A DNA stretch of 64,000 nt from Cydia pomonella (taxonomy: Eukaryota; Arthropoda; Insecta; Lepidoptera; Tortricidae). Within the stretch, counting starts at the first letter, position 1, and each line of letters begins with the position of its first letter. Location: NCBI RefSeq assembly GCF_033807575.1, contig NC_084707.1:24701888-24765887 (forward strand). The letters run 5' to 3'. Of this stretch, positions 1 through 10,967 are shown piece by piece. Under the pieces are notes generated by a model, which was not told the DNA's origin, searched no databases, and was given only the letters and a program-made list of their open reading frames with translations. Made by a program: the position numbers and the translations under genes.

Positions 1-202
1 TTCTTAATGTGGAATCTGGCATAAAGGACTTAAGCGCCAATAACGTATGTGGCCCTTATGACTATTGTGAGTTCACTGTGATAACGACTTAATGAACTAA
101 GTATTTTTTACTTTCACATTTTCTAAGCTTAGCGCGAAGTCTACAGCGCACAGAGCCACTAGTACATTTATAATAATAAATTGTCAGGGTTTTTTTTTGC
201 AG

Positions 203-2694
203 ATGAACACGAGCAAGAGTATGAACAACGCCAGGCTTCAGATCTCGACGAGTCACAAGAACGTATCGCTGATCAGATGCAGCAGATATTTAATGATAAT
301 ATATTTCTTGATGATAGCACGTCAGAGTCCGAACAAGAGCTTCCACGGACTAAGATAACATTGCCTGCAAGGCGAATCTCGGAAACTACATCTGAGTCAG
401 AGTCGTCGTTATTCGGCGGCGACTTTTCTGATAACGATCCTACCTACTATCCTGACGAAGAGGACCAGCAGCGGGCTCCTGGCAACCACGGCGATGATGA
501 TGGTGATTTAATTACATTGCAGGACTTATTAGGCGCCACTGCTAATTATAGCATTGAATCTTTTACTATATCACCACAGCCTGGCACCAGTCACCAATAT
601 GAAGAGATAAATAATGAAACAGACTTATTAGGCGCCAATGCTAATGAAAGCATTAAATCTTTTACTATATCACCACAGCCTGGCATCAGTCACCAATATG
701 AAGAGATAAATAACGACACAGCCTCTGAGATTGCTACTCTAATATTATCAGATGTGTTAGAGTTGGTTTGGGCTGAAGTGAAAACATTAAGCCGTTGGCG
801 AGCTGCTGATCCGAGCAATTGGAAAAAAAATGTCGCAAAAAAAAGACGTGCGGAAGGGTTGTCGTATACAACTAATAACCACATAAGAGCCCCAAAAGTC
901 CCTAAGACAGTTGATTGCACAAAATGCTCATTCAAATGTACAGATACATTCACCGAACAAGACCGAGCGAAAATATGTAGAATCTACTGGCATTTGGACT
1001 TTGTAAGCAAAAAAAACTTTATACTGTCTCGTGTTAGAGTCCAGCCACCAAAGAAAGTCCTGGTAGAGAGAAAACGTCCAGCTAGACCTTACACTACAAA
1101 GTGTTTTTTTTATTTAGGCGCAGAGGAGCGACAAGTTTGCCAGAAATTCTTTTGCTCTACTTTAGGCATCTCACAGGCAACTCTCGGTGACGCGGTTAAA
1201 AACCGAGATGAACTTGGATTTTACTCCGGTGCTGATGGACGAGGACATCATATTCCGCCAAATAAAACTCCCCCAGAAAAAGTGCAAGAAGTAGTTGACC
1301 ACATTTCTTCCTTTCCTACAATGGAGGGACATTATATTCGTAAAAAATCTAAACGTAAATATTTAGAAGGCACACTTTCAGTGAATAAAATGCATGAACT
1401 TTATTTGCAAGAGTATGAAAACAACAATCCTGTGTCTGCAATTACTTATCGCAGAATTTTCTCGACTCAGTTCAACTTGAGTTTCTATGTCCCAAAAAAA
1501 GATCAGTGTCAGGTATGTAACAAGTACACCTCAGCACAAGATAAGGATAAAGCTGATCTCGAAACGTCCTATAACGAGCACATACAAAGAAAAGCTGCAT
1601 GTGAGGCTGAGAAAGAAAGAGACAAACAGAAAGCAGGGACCGATCCAACCTTTATATCTGTGTCTTTTGATTTGCAAGCTATATTACAAATACCATGTTC
1701 AAAAGTTGGCTTGCTTTATTACGTGCGAAAACTGACCGTATACAATTTGACCGTGTATGAGAGTGCCTTACCCAACAATGCCTTTTGCTTTTCCTGGTCC
1801 GAAGTACATGGCAAAAAGGGAAGCGCGGAGATTGGTACAATTTTATACCATTACTTGTCAAATTGTATCTCCACGAACGTAACAAGTGTGTCTTTGTTCT
1901 CCGACACCTGCGGTGGTCAAAATCGTAACCAAAACGTTGCGGCTATATTACTTTGGGCTGTTAACGAAATCGATCATCTGCAAGTTATTGAACAAAAATT
2001 TCTTGAGTCGGGGCATTCTTACATGGAAGCCGATTCAATGCACAGCAGTATTGAAAGTGCGAAGAAAAACAAGGACGTATTCTCTATGACGGATTGGAAA
2101 AACATTTTTAAGAATGCTAGATCGAAAGGAGTGTACAAAGTTGGCAAAAAAAAGGTAAAAAAGGATCCCTATCATGTTAAAGAATTTAAATACAACGAGT
2201 TTTACGACCTAAAACGTCTAGCTGAAGCCATATTAAAAAATAAAAGCAAGGACTGCAATGGGAATAAAGTCCTCTGGCTAAAGATAAAAAAAATTAAATA
2301 CGTAAAAGGCGACTCAAAAATATACTTCAACTACGACACGTCTGAAGATTATTTGAACTTTGATACCAGGGCTGCGGTATCATCTCGCAAGACGGCGACT
2401 CCCCAATCTGGCTCTCGGTACAAGACAAGGAACCAACGCAACAAGTCGAATCCCAACTCTGTAGAACCTCCGACTCCTGAAGCATTTCTTAGTCAGGGTT
2501 TAGAAAGAATGTACGATAAGCCCTTGGCGATCTCTGCAGCAAAGAAAAAGGATTTACTCAGTCTTTGCGATAAAGGCGTCATTCCTGAAGAATATCATGG
2601 TTGGTTTTGCTCGCTTAACTGTGACAATGATGTTATTGACCGAGTTCCGGATGTTGCAGCATCAGAATCCAGCAGTGATGAAAACGATTGTTAA
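203..2694 (+). CDS. DDE-like transposase-derived protein (DUF7869-type), last exon
   Basis: Open frame of about 830 codons. The frame runs back to 181 but has no ATG there. A T-run ending in TTTGCAG at 191-202 is a good 3' splice site, so I start the exon at 203 with a split codon; the first in-frame ATG is at 277. Numbering residues from 181: an acidic Ser/Glu/Asp-rich N-terminus (about 1-115), a 33-residue duplication (115-180), a Cys cluster CTKCSFKC (246-253), a CQVC pair (443-446), then a block resembling an RNase H-fold core: SFDLQ (D497), SDTCGGQNRN (D575), and HSYMEADSMHSSIE with D618 and E625. The SDTCGGQNRN and HSYMEAD signatures recur in many uncharacterised insect proteins, which I recall as DUF7869. 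Catalytic roles for D497, D575 and D618/E625 are inferred from spacing only. The frame is intact, so this is either a recent transposon or a domesticated copy; no terminal repeats were found around it. Confidence 0.7.
523..720 (+). repeat. 99 bp in-frame tandem duplication inside the transposase-like exon
   Basis: Two adjacent 99 bp units (523-621 and 622-720) encode two near-identical 33-residue segments, each containing FTISPQPG followed by SHQYEEINN. They differ at only a few positions. The unit length is a multiple of three, so the frame is kept. It lies in the acidic, probably disordered region before the Cys cluster. Confidence 0.95.
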
Positions 2695-2718
2695 CTTTTT
2701 TTTGTAGCATATTTGATT

Positions 2719-2724
2719 AATAAA
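2719..2724 (+). terminator. AATAAA polyadenylation signal of the upstream exon
   Basis: AATAAA 24 bases after the TAA stop at 2692-2694. It suits the 3' end of the plus-strand transposase-like gene. Confidence 0.55.
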
Positions 2725-2752
2725 TAACCATGATACATTGATACAATTTCAG

Positions 2753-2758
2753 TTTATT
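2753..2758 (-). terminator. Possible polyadenylation signal, minus strand
   Basis: TTTATT on the plus strand is AATAAA on the minus strand. It lies about 470 bases beyond the stop of the minus-strand FLYWCH/MULE frame and 29 bases past the plus-strand signal, so the two genes would end tail to tail. AATAAA is frequent by chance in AT-rich DNA. Confidence 0.25.
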
Positions 2759-3227
2759 CATTTCAAATACCAACAAATAATTACTACGTGCTAACAACTA
2801 CTTTCTTTAGTGAAAACACTGTAATCAGTAAAATTATGGAGCCTTCAATAAGAAATTCCAATATTATTTACAGGTAAAACCACTTATACTTTGGTCGATT
2901 TTCAGTTAAAATGAAAAAACACGAAAACCTATAGGTATTTACTGTTATCTTGCGGCTAGTAGATACATTCTATGTAAAGTAAAGCTGAATTAAATAGATA
3001 TACAGGCATAAATGCTTTCCTGAGGGATATATACCAAAGTATATTTCTACAGGCAAAACCTATTAAGTGCGCGACTATTTCATTTTAATCTTGTTTTTAT
3101 CGTCAATTAGACACAATCTGGATCTTTTGCATGATTAGGTACTAAACTAGATTAAATTATGCTTAGGAATTTATAAATACAGTGTAAATTTGTTCATATT
3201 TTTACATCGAAAAGAACATCCAAACAT

Positions 3228-4181
3228 TCAAATATCATTATCTGAACACACGATTTTTGCACTTAATAGGTATTTGCAGTAATAGGACGATATGCTTTTG
3301 ACTGCTTTGTAATAGTGGAAAAAGCATCCGCTTACGTAGACATCCGGGTAAACACTTTTGACAGCGTTCAACTGTGCAAGTTCGAAATCACCCTTGTAAT
3401 ATTTGATTTCGACATTCAGTTCTTCTTTTATGATTGTAAAGCATCTCTTGTAGGTATTTTCAGTCTTGTTTGGCAACAAGCAGTAAATAACTGGTACAAT
3501 ATTTTGGTATTTGGTGTCTCGGTCCAAATCCAAATGTAGAGTGAATATCTGTTTAAATGGTTTTGCTGCTCTTTTGTAAGTGCCATCGCCATAAAATTTG
3601 TGAGATTTGTTTTTTGATTTTTCGAGCAACTTTCGTGTTACTTTTGTGCAAAACACAAGATTTTTGTCGTCGTCACCACATTCCTTAACTAAAAAGTCAT
3701 CAGCTAAACATTCTGGAATTTGGACGTTTCTTAGGTGACGAAATGATAAACTAGTGATTTCCAAGCTTTTCTTTTTTGTTCTGTACAGCGTGTCTCGTTT
3801 TGAATAAAAAGGGGGAATATCATCTGGTTCTACTAGGCCACTGTCCTCTAGTTGCTGGATGGTATCTTCGTATATCTGCTGTACAGAACCGAAATCAGCC
3901 GATACTTTTATCTTGCAAGCGTCGAATGCAATGTCGATTGCATTTCTGGAATGATCAGGTTCGCAGGTATGCTGGCTTTCTCGTAGCACTACATCACGGT
4001 CTTCATTTAATGTAACAGACGCACTGCACTCATATCTGTTGCTGCACCGCCACAATGAAGTATTACTATTTTCGACATTTACAGGTTTTCGAGCGTTTAA
4101 GTGATATCTAAACCCGTTTCTCAACAATAAATCATGTCCTCTTTTACTTTTTATAAAAGTCAGATCGAATTTTTCATCCAT
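3228..4181 (-). CDS. FLYWCH zinc-finger / MULE transposase protein, C-terminally incomplete
   Basis: 317 codons from an ATG at 4181. Residues 9-76 fit a FLYWCH finger: F9, L18-20, Y26, W44, C46, C52 and H71-T-C73. FLYWCH fingers are DNA-binding modules often found at the N-terminus of Mutator-like (MULE) transposases. Residues about 195-295 fit the MULE catalytic domain: FYGDGTY (D199), a VPVIYCLLPNKTENTY strand, GDFELAQ (D265) and GCFFHYYKAV (285-294). The frame ends shortly after this motif, so the part expected to hold the third acidic residue is missing. Either a splice leads to another exon or the copy decayed by frameshift. It converges with the transposase-like gene at 203-2694. Likely a mobile-element relic or a domesticated fragment. 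Confidence 0.7.
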   Translation of the reverse strand: MDEKFDLTFIKSKRGHDLLLRNGFRYHLNARKPVNVENSNTSLWRCSNRYECSASVTLNEDRDVVLRESQHTCEPDHSRNAIDIAFDACKIKVSADFGSVQQIYEDTIQQLEDSGLVEPDDIPPFYSKRDTLYRTKKKSLEITSLSFRHLRNVQIPECLADDFLVKECGDDDKNLVFCTKVTRKLLEKSKNKSHKFYGDGTYKRAAKPFKQIFTLHLDLDRDTKYQNIVPVIYCLLPNKTENTYKRCFTIIKEELNVEIKYYKGDFELAQLNAVKSVYPDVYVSGCFFHYYKAVKSISSYYCKYLLSAKIVCSDNDI

Positions 4182-4574
4182 TTTTATAATTTCAATCCAC
4201 CGTTTAGCCAGATCGAATTTAATTTGTTTTACGATGAAATAACGTCACATGCGAAAAGTCAGTTTTAGCAGTAGGCCAGATACATGACATAGTTATGGAA
4301 AGAGGATGAATTTATAAGAATAACTGTAGAATTATGGCACCCGCATAGCTTAACATTGTTACATTGTGATTGAAAAAAGTGCGTAACTTGTCAAGGTAGT
4401 CAGTTTTTGGAGTAACAGTTATGAAGGGTAGTGAGATATCAGAAATCTTTGCACGATTGTGGAAACTATTGGTAGGACGGACACTATCTGACATATCTAC
4501 GTAACGAACGAATAGATAAGGACAGTGTAAAGTTTATCAGACATGTACTTTATAACGTGACCGTATTACGTGTT

Positions 4575-4790
4575 GCACTAACTGCATCTTGGACAAAGCA
4601 CGTGTTGACGTAATACGTATTAGACTGAACGCCTGTTGGACAAACTATGGGATGGACGAAAGACGTGTTGACACAATACGTCTTGGACGAGCTGCTGTTG
4701 AGCGATATGTATGTTGGACCAAATATGTATTGGACGAAATGCGAATTCAAATATCGTTTGGACGAACTGCGTATTGGACGAACGGCTAAC
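4575..4790. repeat. Degenerate minisatellite, 15-16 bp period
   Basis: About 13 variants of a unit close to GTATTGGACGAAATAC follow each other, at spacings of 13-17 bases. Clear units include TTGGACAAAG, TTGGACGAGC and ATTGGACGAAAT. The unit opens reading frames on both strands by chance (repeated CWTN/LDE and VNTSFV motifs); I do not regard these as genes. Confidence 0.75.
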
Positions 4791-6904
4791 AAATACGGGA
4801 AAAAGTGCGTCAAGTAAAAAAATCCAGTGATATCTTTTTCATTCAAGGTGAAATGCGATTCGGTGAATTACTACAACAATGTTATGCTTTTGGGGTACAG
4901 GTCTAACAAATCAATATGAATTACGTTTATATACGTTCTAGTTAAACATGTAAGTAGGAAATAAAGATAGCCAGCAACCCGCCGTCCTGACAGAATCAAC
5001 CTTCTGCTCCATTAAGCTTAGTTACCAGGACTTTGGCTCGAGCAATGGCTGCGGAACGATAGTAAAGGAGTTTTCAAAAGGCAGAGGATAAAAAGTTACT
5101 ACTCGTATGAATCAGATAGGAGCTAATTTACGCGATGGGGTCAGTTTTAGGTATCGATGTGAAATGAAGATAAGAAGGTGGTAAAGTTTCATGATGTAGC
5201 AAGGTTTTTTTACGTCTACACGTTTTTGCAAATAACAATATGCTGTGTTAAAATTGGAATGAAATATAGTTGTATTTTATTGTTAAATAAATAATGGTTT
5301 TATGCTAGATATCGCTTAAGCGCTTCTCGAAGCCGCAACAGAGCAAAGGGATTATAAACATCGGTGATGATTGCAACACGATCAATATCTCAATAAAGGT
5401 CAAGAAATTGTGGGTCCACCATTGATTTTTTCAGTTTTATTAAAAAACCAAGAGACCATCGTCTAAATGTTAAAAAGCATCGACATTTTTAAAATTTGAT
5501 AGAGTTGACCATACTTTAACTTGCTTATGATTAAGATTGTTATCACTTAAGAAGCAAATAACTTATTTCCCAGTATCTGAGGACATTTTAAAATCCTTTT
5601 GAGGCATTCATACTAATGGAATCCTGCAGTGTATTTAGGAATTATCTCAAAATACAACCGAGAAACTAGATGGTTGCGACTTGCGAAGCCCTTTCGCAAA
5701 CAGACTAAATCAGCTCACAGGATTTCCTTGCGCACTAAGGACATGACACAGCTGCTATGCCCATTCCATTGATTAAGTATGTGCTCAGTCGGATGCCAGC
5801 GATCCACCGAGAACTTAAGCAAAGACATTCATCCAGGCAAAGTTACTCCAGTATGCAGTCTCTCCAACGAGTCGCGCTGACTGTATCCCTGTTAGACTAG
5901 ACAAACATGCATATATAAACAAAACAAGCAAAATTCTAAATTGAATTTTGTCCTGTGAGTACTAAAGATTCATTTGCAGCACACACGCGTCCAAACATCG
6001 CTGCCCCAGTTTTCCACAGAGCTAATATGGACTAAGGAGAGGTTCGGCTAAAATTAGAATTCTTGCCACGCGTGCGGTTAAAACGATGCAATCGTCTCCA
6101 ATGGCGTTCTATATTTCACCGTCCAAAACAAGATACATTCCATCTGCTATAAATTCTTACTACTTAAATTGGATCGCCTGCAAGAAATGCAGCATTTTAG
6201 CGGTTGTAGTTTTTTGTCCTGTACGGAAATTAAAAGAGGAACGAATCGCTCCCCAGGGGCGCAATGAAACGATAAATTGACCCTCGTCTCGTGTTCGACC
6301 AGTTTTATGGGTCATCCGCGAGGGCAGCCTAATTCCTAACGTCTACCTTTTGCACCTTTAATTCCGGGACAGTCGGTGAGTTGCTGACAGGCACCTTTAT
6401 ATTTCAATCCGATCGAGAGGTCGGATTAAATACATCTGTTTTAGGGGATGGACTGATCTCATTAACCCTTTGTGTAGGGATACGGGCGCCTGCTTGTGAT
6501 TTGTTTAGATATGTGTGCGAAAGGTGTATTTTTACATCGAGTCAAAGCCATAATGAAAATAATTAATTTAACGTAGGTTTTTTTTATGTTTTGGAATAAA
6601 AATATAACTTAAAGTCAAGTCAAATTTGCCTTAAAAATATGAATTCATCATTTAAAAAAATTAAAATCTATAATATAAGCAGGGTTGACATCAAAAAACC
6701 CATCTATGATTTTACTGTTTGATCTTTAAAAAATATGATTCGACAGTTTACTTGAAAGTCGTAAGTACCTACCGTAAAATTTGGTTAACGTTCCGTCTTT
6801 TGGGTAAGCATGTTCCATCCTAGATTGCATCGGCACTTACCATCAGGTGAGATTGTGGTCAAATTTTTACATTTCTCCAATAAAAAATAAATAAATTTGG
6901 TAGG
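4791..6904. other. No gene recognised
   Basis: About 2.1 kb. I see no coding frame, RNA gene or clear inverted repeat. The part at 5990-6520 is somewhat richer in GC than its surroundings and could be conserved non-coding DNA, but nothing visible proves it. Confidence 0.4.
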
Positions 6905-7145
6905 TAGGCCAAACCTGGGCTATTCGGTGTTACTTGGTTATTCAGTGATAGTCAGTTTTATTGTCTTTTAGCCGAGTTGCCCTGTAATTTTATTGCTTAA
7001 AACGATGTCTAAGAAATAGCACGAATGTGGCTAATGTGGTGTAATATGGTTCCAAGTCATAAAATTGCCAGGTAACTTGGCTAAAAGACAATAAAACTGA
7101 CTATCACCGAATAACTATGGATCACCAAATAGCCAAGGTTTGCCC
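6905..7145. mobile_element. Hairpin MITE with about 93 bp inverted arms
   Basis: Arms at about 6905-6998 and 7052-7145 are imperfect reverse complements. The best block is GTGATAGTCAGTTTTATTG at 6946-6964 and its complement at 7087-7105. They flank a spacer of about 53 bp. No coding frame. The boundaries and target duplication are not clear. Confidence 0.75.
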
Positions 7146-7334
7146 TATGTTGATATACATAATTATTCCGATTTGAAGAGACGATCTCTACCTACTTGTA
7201 ATAGACATAGACATAATTTATTGGTAATAAGGTATTACAGGTCACAATTTCAAACTTATTTCTACACAATTTATATCACTTTAATATTACACGATTACTT
7301 AAATGAGGATGTGATATAGTTTTTATTAGTTATA

Positions 7335-7438
7335 AAAAAAAACCTTGTCCGGTTTGAGTCGTTCGTAGATAGACGGACGGACAACGGAGTCTTAGTAATA
7401 GGGTTCCGTTTTACTCTTTGGGTACGGAAACCTAAAAA
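7335..7438 (+). repeat. Deleted copy of the 'GGTACGGAACCCTAAAAA' interspersed repeat
   Basis: The 3' part (AGACGGACGGACA, then GGGTTCCGTTTTACTC and TACGGAAACCTAAAAA) matches the fuller copy at 23511-23800. Most of the internal part of that copy is missing here. I recall this family as abundant in Lepidoptera; its class is unresolved. Confidence 0.7.
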
Positions 7439-7492
7439 TTGTTGGAGCACAAATACCCAGTGGGGAGCCAAGTTTCCTACTTTTACCGTAGT

Positions 7493-7566
7493 GCATCTCG
7501 CTACGGCTATTCATAGGCTACGGAGACTGCTTAATATCAGGCGAGCCGTATGCTTGTTTGCCACAG
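7493..7566 (-). repeat. Fragment of the 'GCAAACAAGCATACGG' repeat
   Basis: The reverse complement reads TGTGGCAAACAAGCATACGG and continues through CGCCTGAT and CCGTAGCCTATG. This matches the 96 bp insert at 59330-59425. Confidence 0.7.
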
Positions 7567-9974
7567 ACGTAATATTAAAAAAAGATACCGATATGATGCA
7601 TATATGTACACTGTGAGATTTTTTTTTAAGATCGAATGTTTTGTCTGTAAGCTAACCATGATAACTCCAATTTGCAACACAGCCACTAAAGAGGTCAACA
7701 CATAAAGCGTTTTACCATGCCCTAGCAGCGACATTCGGGCCATGAACTAATCCGGTGCAGAGATAATGCATGTCGGAAGGCAAGCGAAGTGACGCAGCTA
7801 ACACGATGAGACGAGCGAGTGCTCCGGGCGCCCGCGGCGTCGCGGAGGGCGGACTGGATTGTAATAAGGCCCGGGATAGACCAGCTGTTCGGGCCAGGAT
7901 ATGGAGTTAATCTATTTGGATGAGGTGAGAAATATCATTGAGTTTTTCAAGGACACTTTGTTTTCATTCCGGTGTCATTTTGCTTCCACCGCGTGATGTA
8001 AACTTTGGAACCTTAACATTTGTTTGATCTGAAGTATAAAGAACTCAAAATTGAGGGACCAAAAGCAAGCTTTGAATACCTATAACTTTGAGGTCGGGGT
8101 ATAAATCAGTTGTTCAACCCAAGAGATAGGAAACATGTATTTTTGACGACATAAAAAATAAATATTAGTGACTAATTTTCGGTCACCATTTCAATTTGAT
8201 TCTTATCTCTCTCGTCTCGTCATGCCATAAAATTTTGGGTTTTTCATTCGGTTCAAGTATTGACTAGTTTTTACAGAAGCTGCTGTATCACTTAATATAC
8301 CAACCTAAAGAAGAATGAATGCGTTGTTGGCACTATTTCCATTAATTGCTTTGTTTTCCTTTATGGCAAGACGACTATAATTTGCCAATACACTGAACAT
8401 CAACAACCTCTGTTTTAGAACTAGTAGGTGTAACTGAACATTGAACTTGAGGAACTAGGGAACAAATCAAATTATATTATTAAACACTTTTTGATTCGTG
8501 TTTTTTAAGTAGTCACTCTTCTATATCTACTATATACATTATAAACCTCGCTGCCGTCGCGTAAGTTGAAAACACCGGTTCAATTCTGGCCTCTGCCAGT
8601 AGACTCGGTCACTTTTAGTCTAGGTCTATTTCAGTTTAAAATGTTCTTTAGGGTTTCAGTTGACGAATCTTAGCGAAGCAGATTTTAATCGTTGTAACAC
8701 ATAAAGTATCTTGGTAAATCTATTACATTACACTTTTTTATCAAGAATATAATTGGATGGTTACTCGTACTAATGCGGGGTTGTTTAATTAAACTGTAAT
8801 TAATCTTTAATTCAAAGATTACAGATAGCAAATTTTGCTATGTAAAGAATTACAAACAATGCAATTTCCTCACGGATTATACAAATATCCTAACTTTATC
8901 CGCGCAAAACCCGCGTGAGCACGTTTACAAATTTGTTAATACGAGCGCTTCAGATAAAAGAAGCAAATAGTATAAATATTAATAAATCTAAGCGATACCA
9001 TAAATAATTCAGACCAAACAAGACTGAAGAGATTAATTTACTAACTTGCTTTTACTATACGGTGCGTATATCATTGCATATGAAGACAACAAAAATTCTA
9101 TACGGCCACGGTCTTACTTTGACGACTACGTGACAACACGAGATCAAGAATCTTACATTTTGATATAACAGGTATATGATAGCTATAATTTTATATTTCT
9201 TTGCGGTCACGTGTGTTAAAAACTCATTAAAACAACGCTTTACCTGATAAAAAATATTCAAAACAATGAGTTAAAAACAATCATTACACTAAACATTCAG
9301 TATAAGATATCAAGAAGTGACGTAAGTGGCATCCTTTATTAATTGTCGAACGTTACAAGAATCTATTATTATATAACTAATCAAATTATCCAATCTAGGA
9401 GCTGAGAACAGCGTGATGAGTTCTTTTAAGAGACATAAAATACATACTAATTGATAGTTTGCTTGGTATCGTTTTGCTGTTGAAAATATACTCATAGCGT
9501 TTACCTCTTTGATGTCTGTTGTTGTTACATATTCGATATTATCGATATTAGTTACAACCCTACTACGATTCTCTGCGGGCGCGTCGCTCTAATTAATGCT
9601 CACCGACCTTGGCCCGCGGTCGTGGCCACTAGTGCGGAACGCTGCCTAACAACGTCGATAAATTTGATAGCGCCCGGTAAAATAAATATCGAGTGTTCGG
9701 GCTGTTGTGGCTATTGTGTTTGCAATTTTTACTGAACTGGTAAATCTTTGATCACTATTTCGAAGCTATTTCGAATATACTTTGAGATTTTAGTGGATTC
9801 TTCTTAAGCCTAGAATCAAACAAAGTTGATTTGTTAAATTGAGTGTTTATAAAATATATCTAATGTACTTTTACTTTTTCTGATTTAACGATGTTGCCAC
9901 AAATTACAAAGAGTAATCACCTAAGACTTATAAATTGAAACAAGTTTTTATTAATAAGTACAAAATTATTTGAG
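7567..9974. other. No gene recognised
   Basis: A GC-rich patch at 7780-7900 stands out from AT-rich surroundings but holds no frame of useful length. 8570-8640 contains a weak B-box-like GGTTCAATTC that may be an old tRNA-derived SINE relic. Otherwise nothing recognised. Confidence 0.35.
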
Positions 9975-9975
9975 C

Positions 9976-10296
9976 CCCACGTTGGGCGCCAATATGTCGA
10001 GGACAAATGTAGCGTGTAAAGTGTATCTTGAGACAGGAATCAGGAGGGGTTATATATAATATTCGAAAATAAAATGCAAGCGTTCCGAACAGAGGATTAA
10101 TGTTAGTTAAGATACAGAAGATTAATGAAGGTACAATGTTCCTTCATGTTAGAAGTATGTAAAGATGTCGATATCAAGGTATATAACTATGTCATAACAT
10201 GTAATTACAACAATCTGTTTCCTCTCTTGCTATATATTAATGACAATTAGACATATCACTTGACTGTCTCAATTGGTCATATTGGCGCCCAACGGG
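9976..10296. mobile_element. LTR-like block flanked by outward-facing tRNA-Lys-type primer-binding sites
   Basis: Both ends carry TATTGGCGCCCAAC pointing outward. The minus-strand version continues to TGGCGCCCAACGTGGGGC, an 18-base match to the tRNA-Lys primer-binding site used by many retroelements. The plus-strand version reads TGGCGCCCAACGGGGGAC. Between them 9994-10276 begins TG and ends CA, with a TATA-like TATATATAA near 10050 and AATAAA near 10068, as in an LTR read on the plus strand. The interior is not itself palindromic. Normally only one side of an LTR carries such a site. Confidence 0.5.
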
Positions 10297-10559
10297 GGAC
10301 GTCCAAGAAATTGCAAGAAATTTTAATTACATTGCGGTATTTGGTGGAACGACTGAATTCATTGTACTCTGTAGTTGGCATGAGGATTTACCTAGTAAGT
10401 CTAGTTACCCTTTTCAAATCGTAGCATCATCGTTACTGTAATAGTACTTATTTCGATTTAAAAATAATCGCATTAAAAGGCTACTATTAACCTCCTACCT
10501 AAACGTTCAGTTTAGTTTTGATCTCTACCGTTCTCCAATTCTTCCTTAATGCTCAAAGG

Positions 10560-10856
10560 TTAACTGGAAGATTTTTTTAAAATTATTATTATTATTTTTA
10601 TCTACGCTTACAATAGCTCAAACTTTGTATATGGAATGTTATTTAATTTTTTTATGTTTTATTTACTATTATAATGTTATTATTATTATTCGAATTTTAT
10701 ATACACGAGACATATTATGTAGAAATGTTTTAATAGGTATTAGATATTTAGTTAAATTTAATATTGTGTGCCCTAACAGGGTGTCATGAACTGACTAAAT
10801 TAATTGTAACACCTTATTATGTAACTTCATGACTGCAATAAATAAATGATAAATGA
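10560..10856 (+). repeat. Probable LINE 3' tail, AT-rich
   Basis: Contains GTGCCCTAACAGGGTGTCA and ends in GCAATAAATAAATGATAAATG. The segment at 58560-58745 has the same order (GTGTCCTTACAGGGCGTCA, then GCAATAAATGATTC). A shared tail with AATAAA and simple terminal repeats suggests a non-LTR retrotransposon 3' UTR. No coding part remains. Confidence 0.5.
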
Positions 10857-10967
10857 TAAATCCCTGAAAGGGATAAGTTCGTCTTTGTACAAATGATATG
10901 TGTTTTTTTCCTGTTTTATGTTTCTTTTTGTACAATAAAGTGTTACACTACTACTACTACAAAGATG
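10857..10967 (+). repeat. LINE 3' tail (GGGATAAGTTCG type)
   Basis: Reads CTGAAAGGGATAAGTTCG, then TTTGTACAATAAAGTG, and ends in CTACTACTACTAC. I recall this layout from lepidopteran Jockey-like LINE 3' ends. It directly follows another tail, so two retroposons seem to be stacked. Confidence 0.5.

Noticed and set aside
4550..4846. Frames on both strands with repeated VNTSFV / CWTN motifs
   Set aside because: Produced by the minisatellite period; no domain and both strands equally open.
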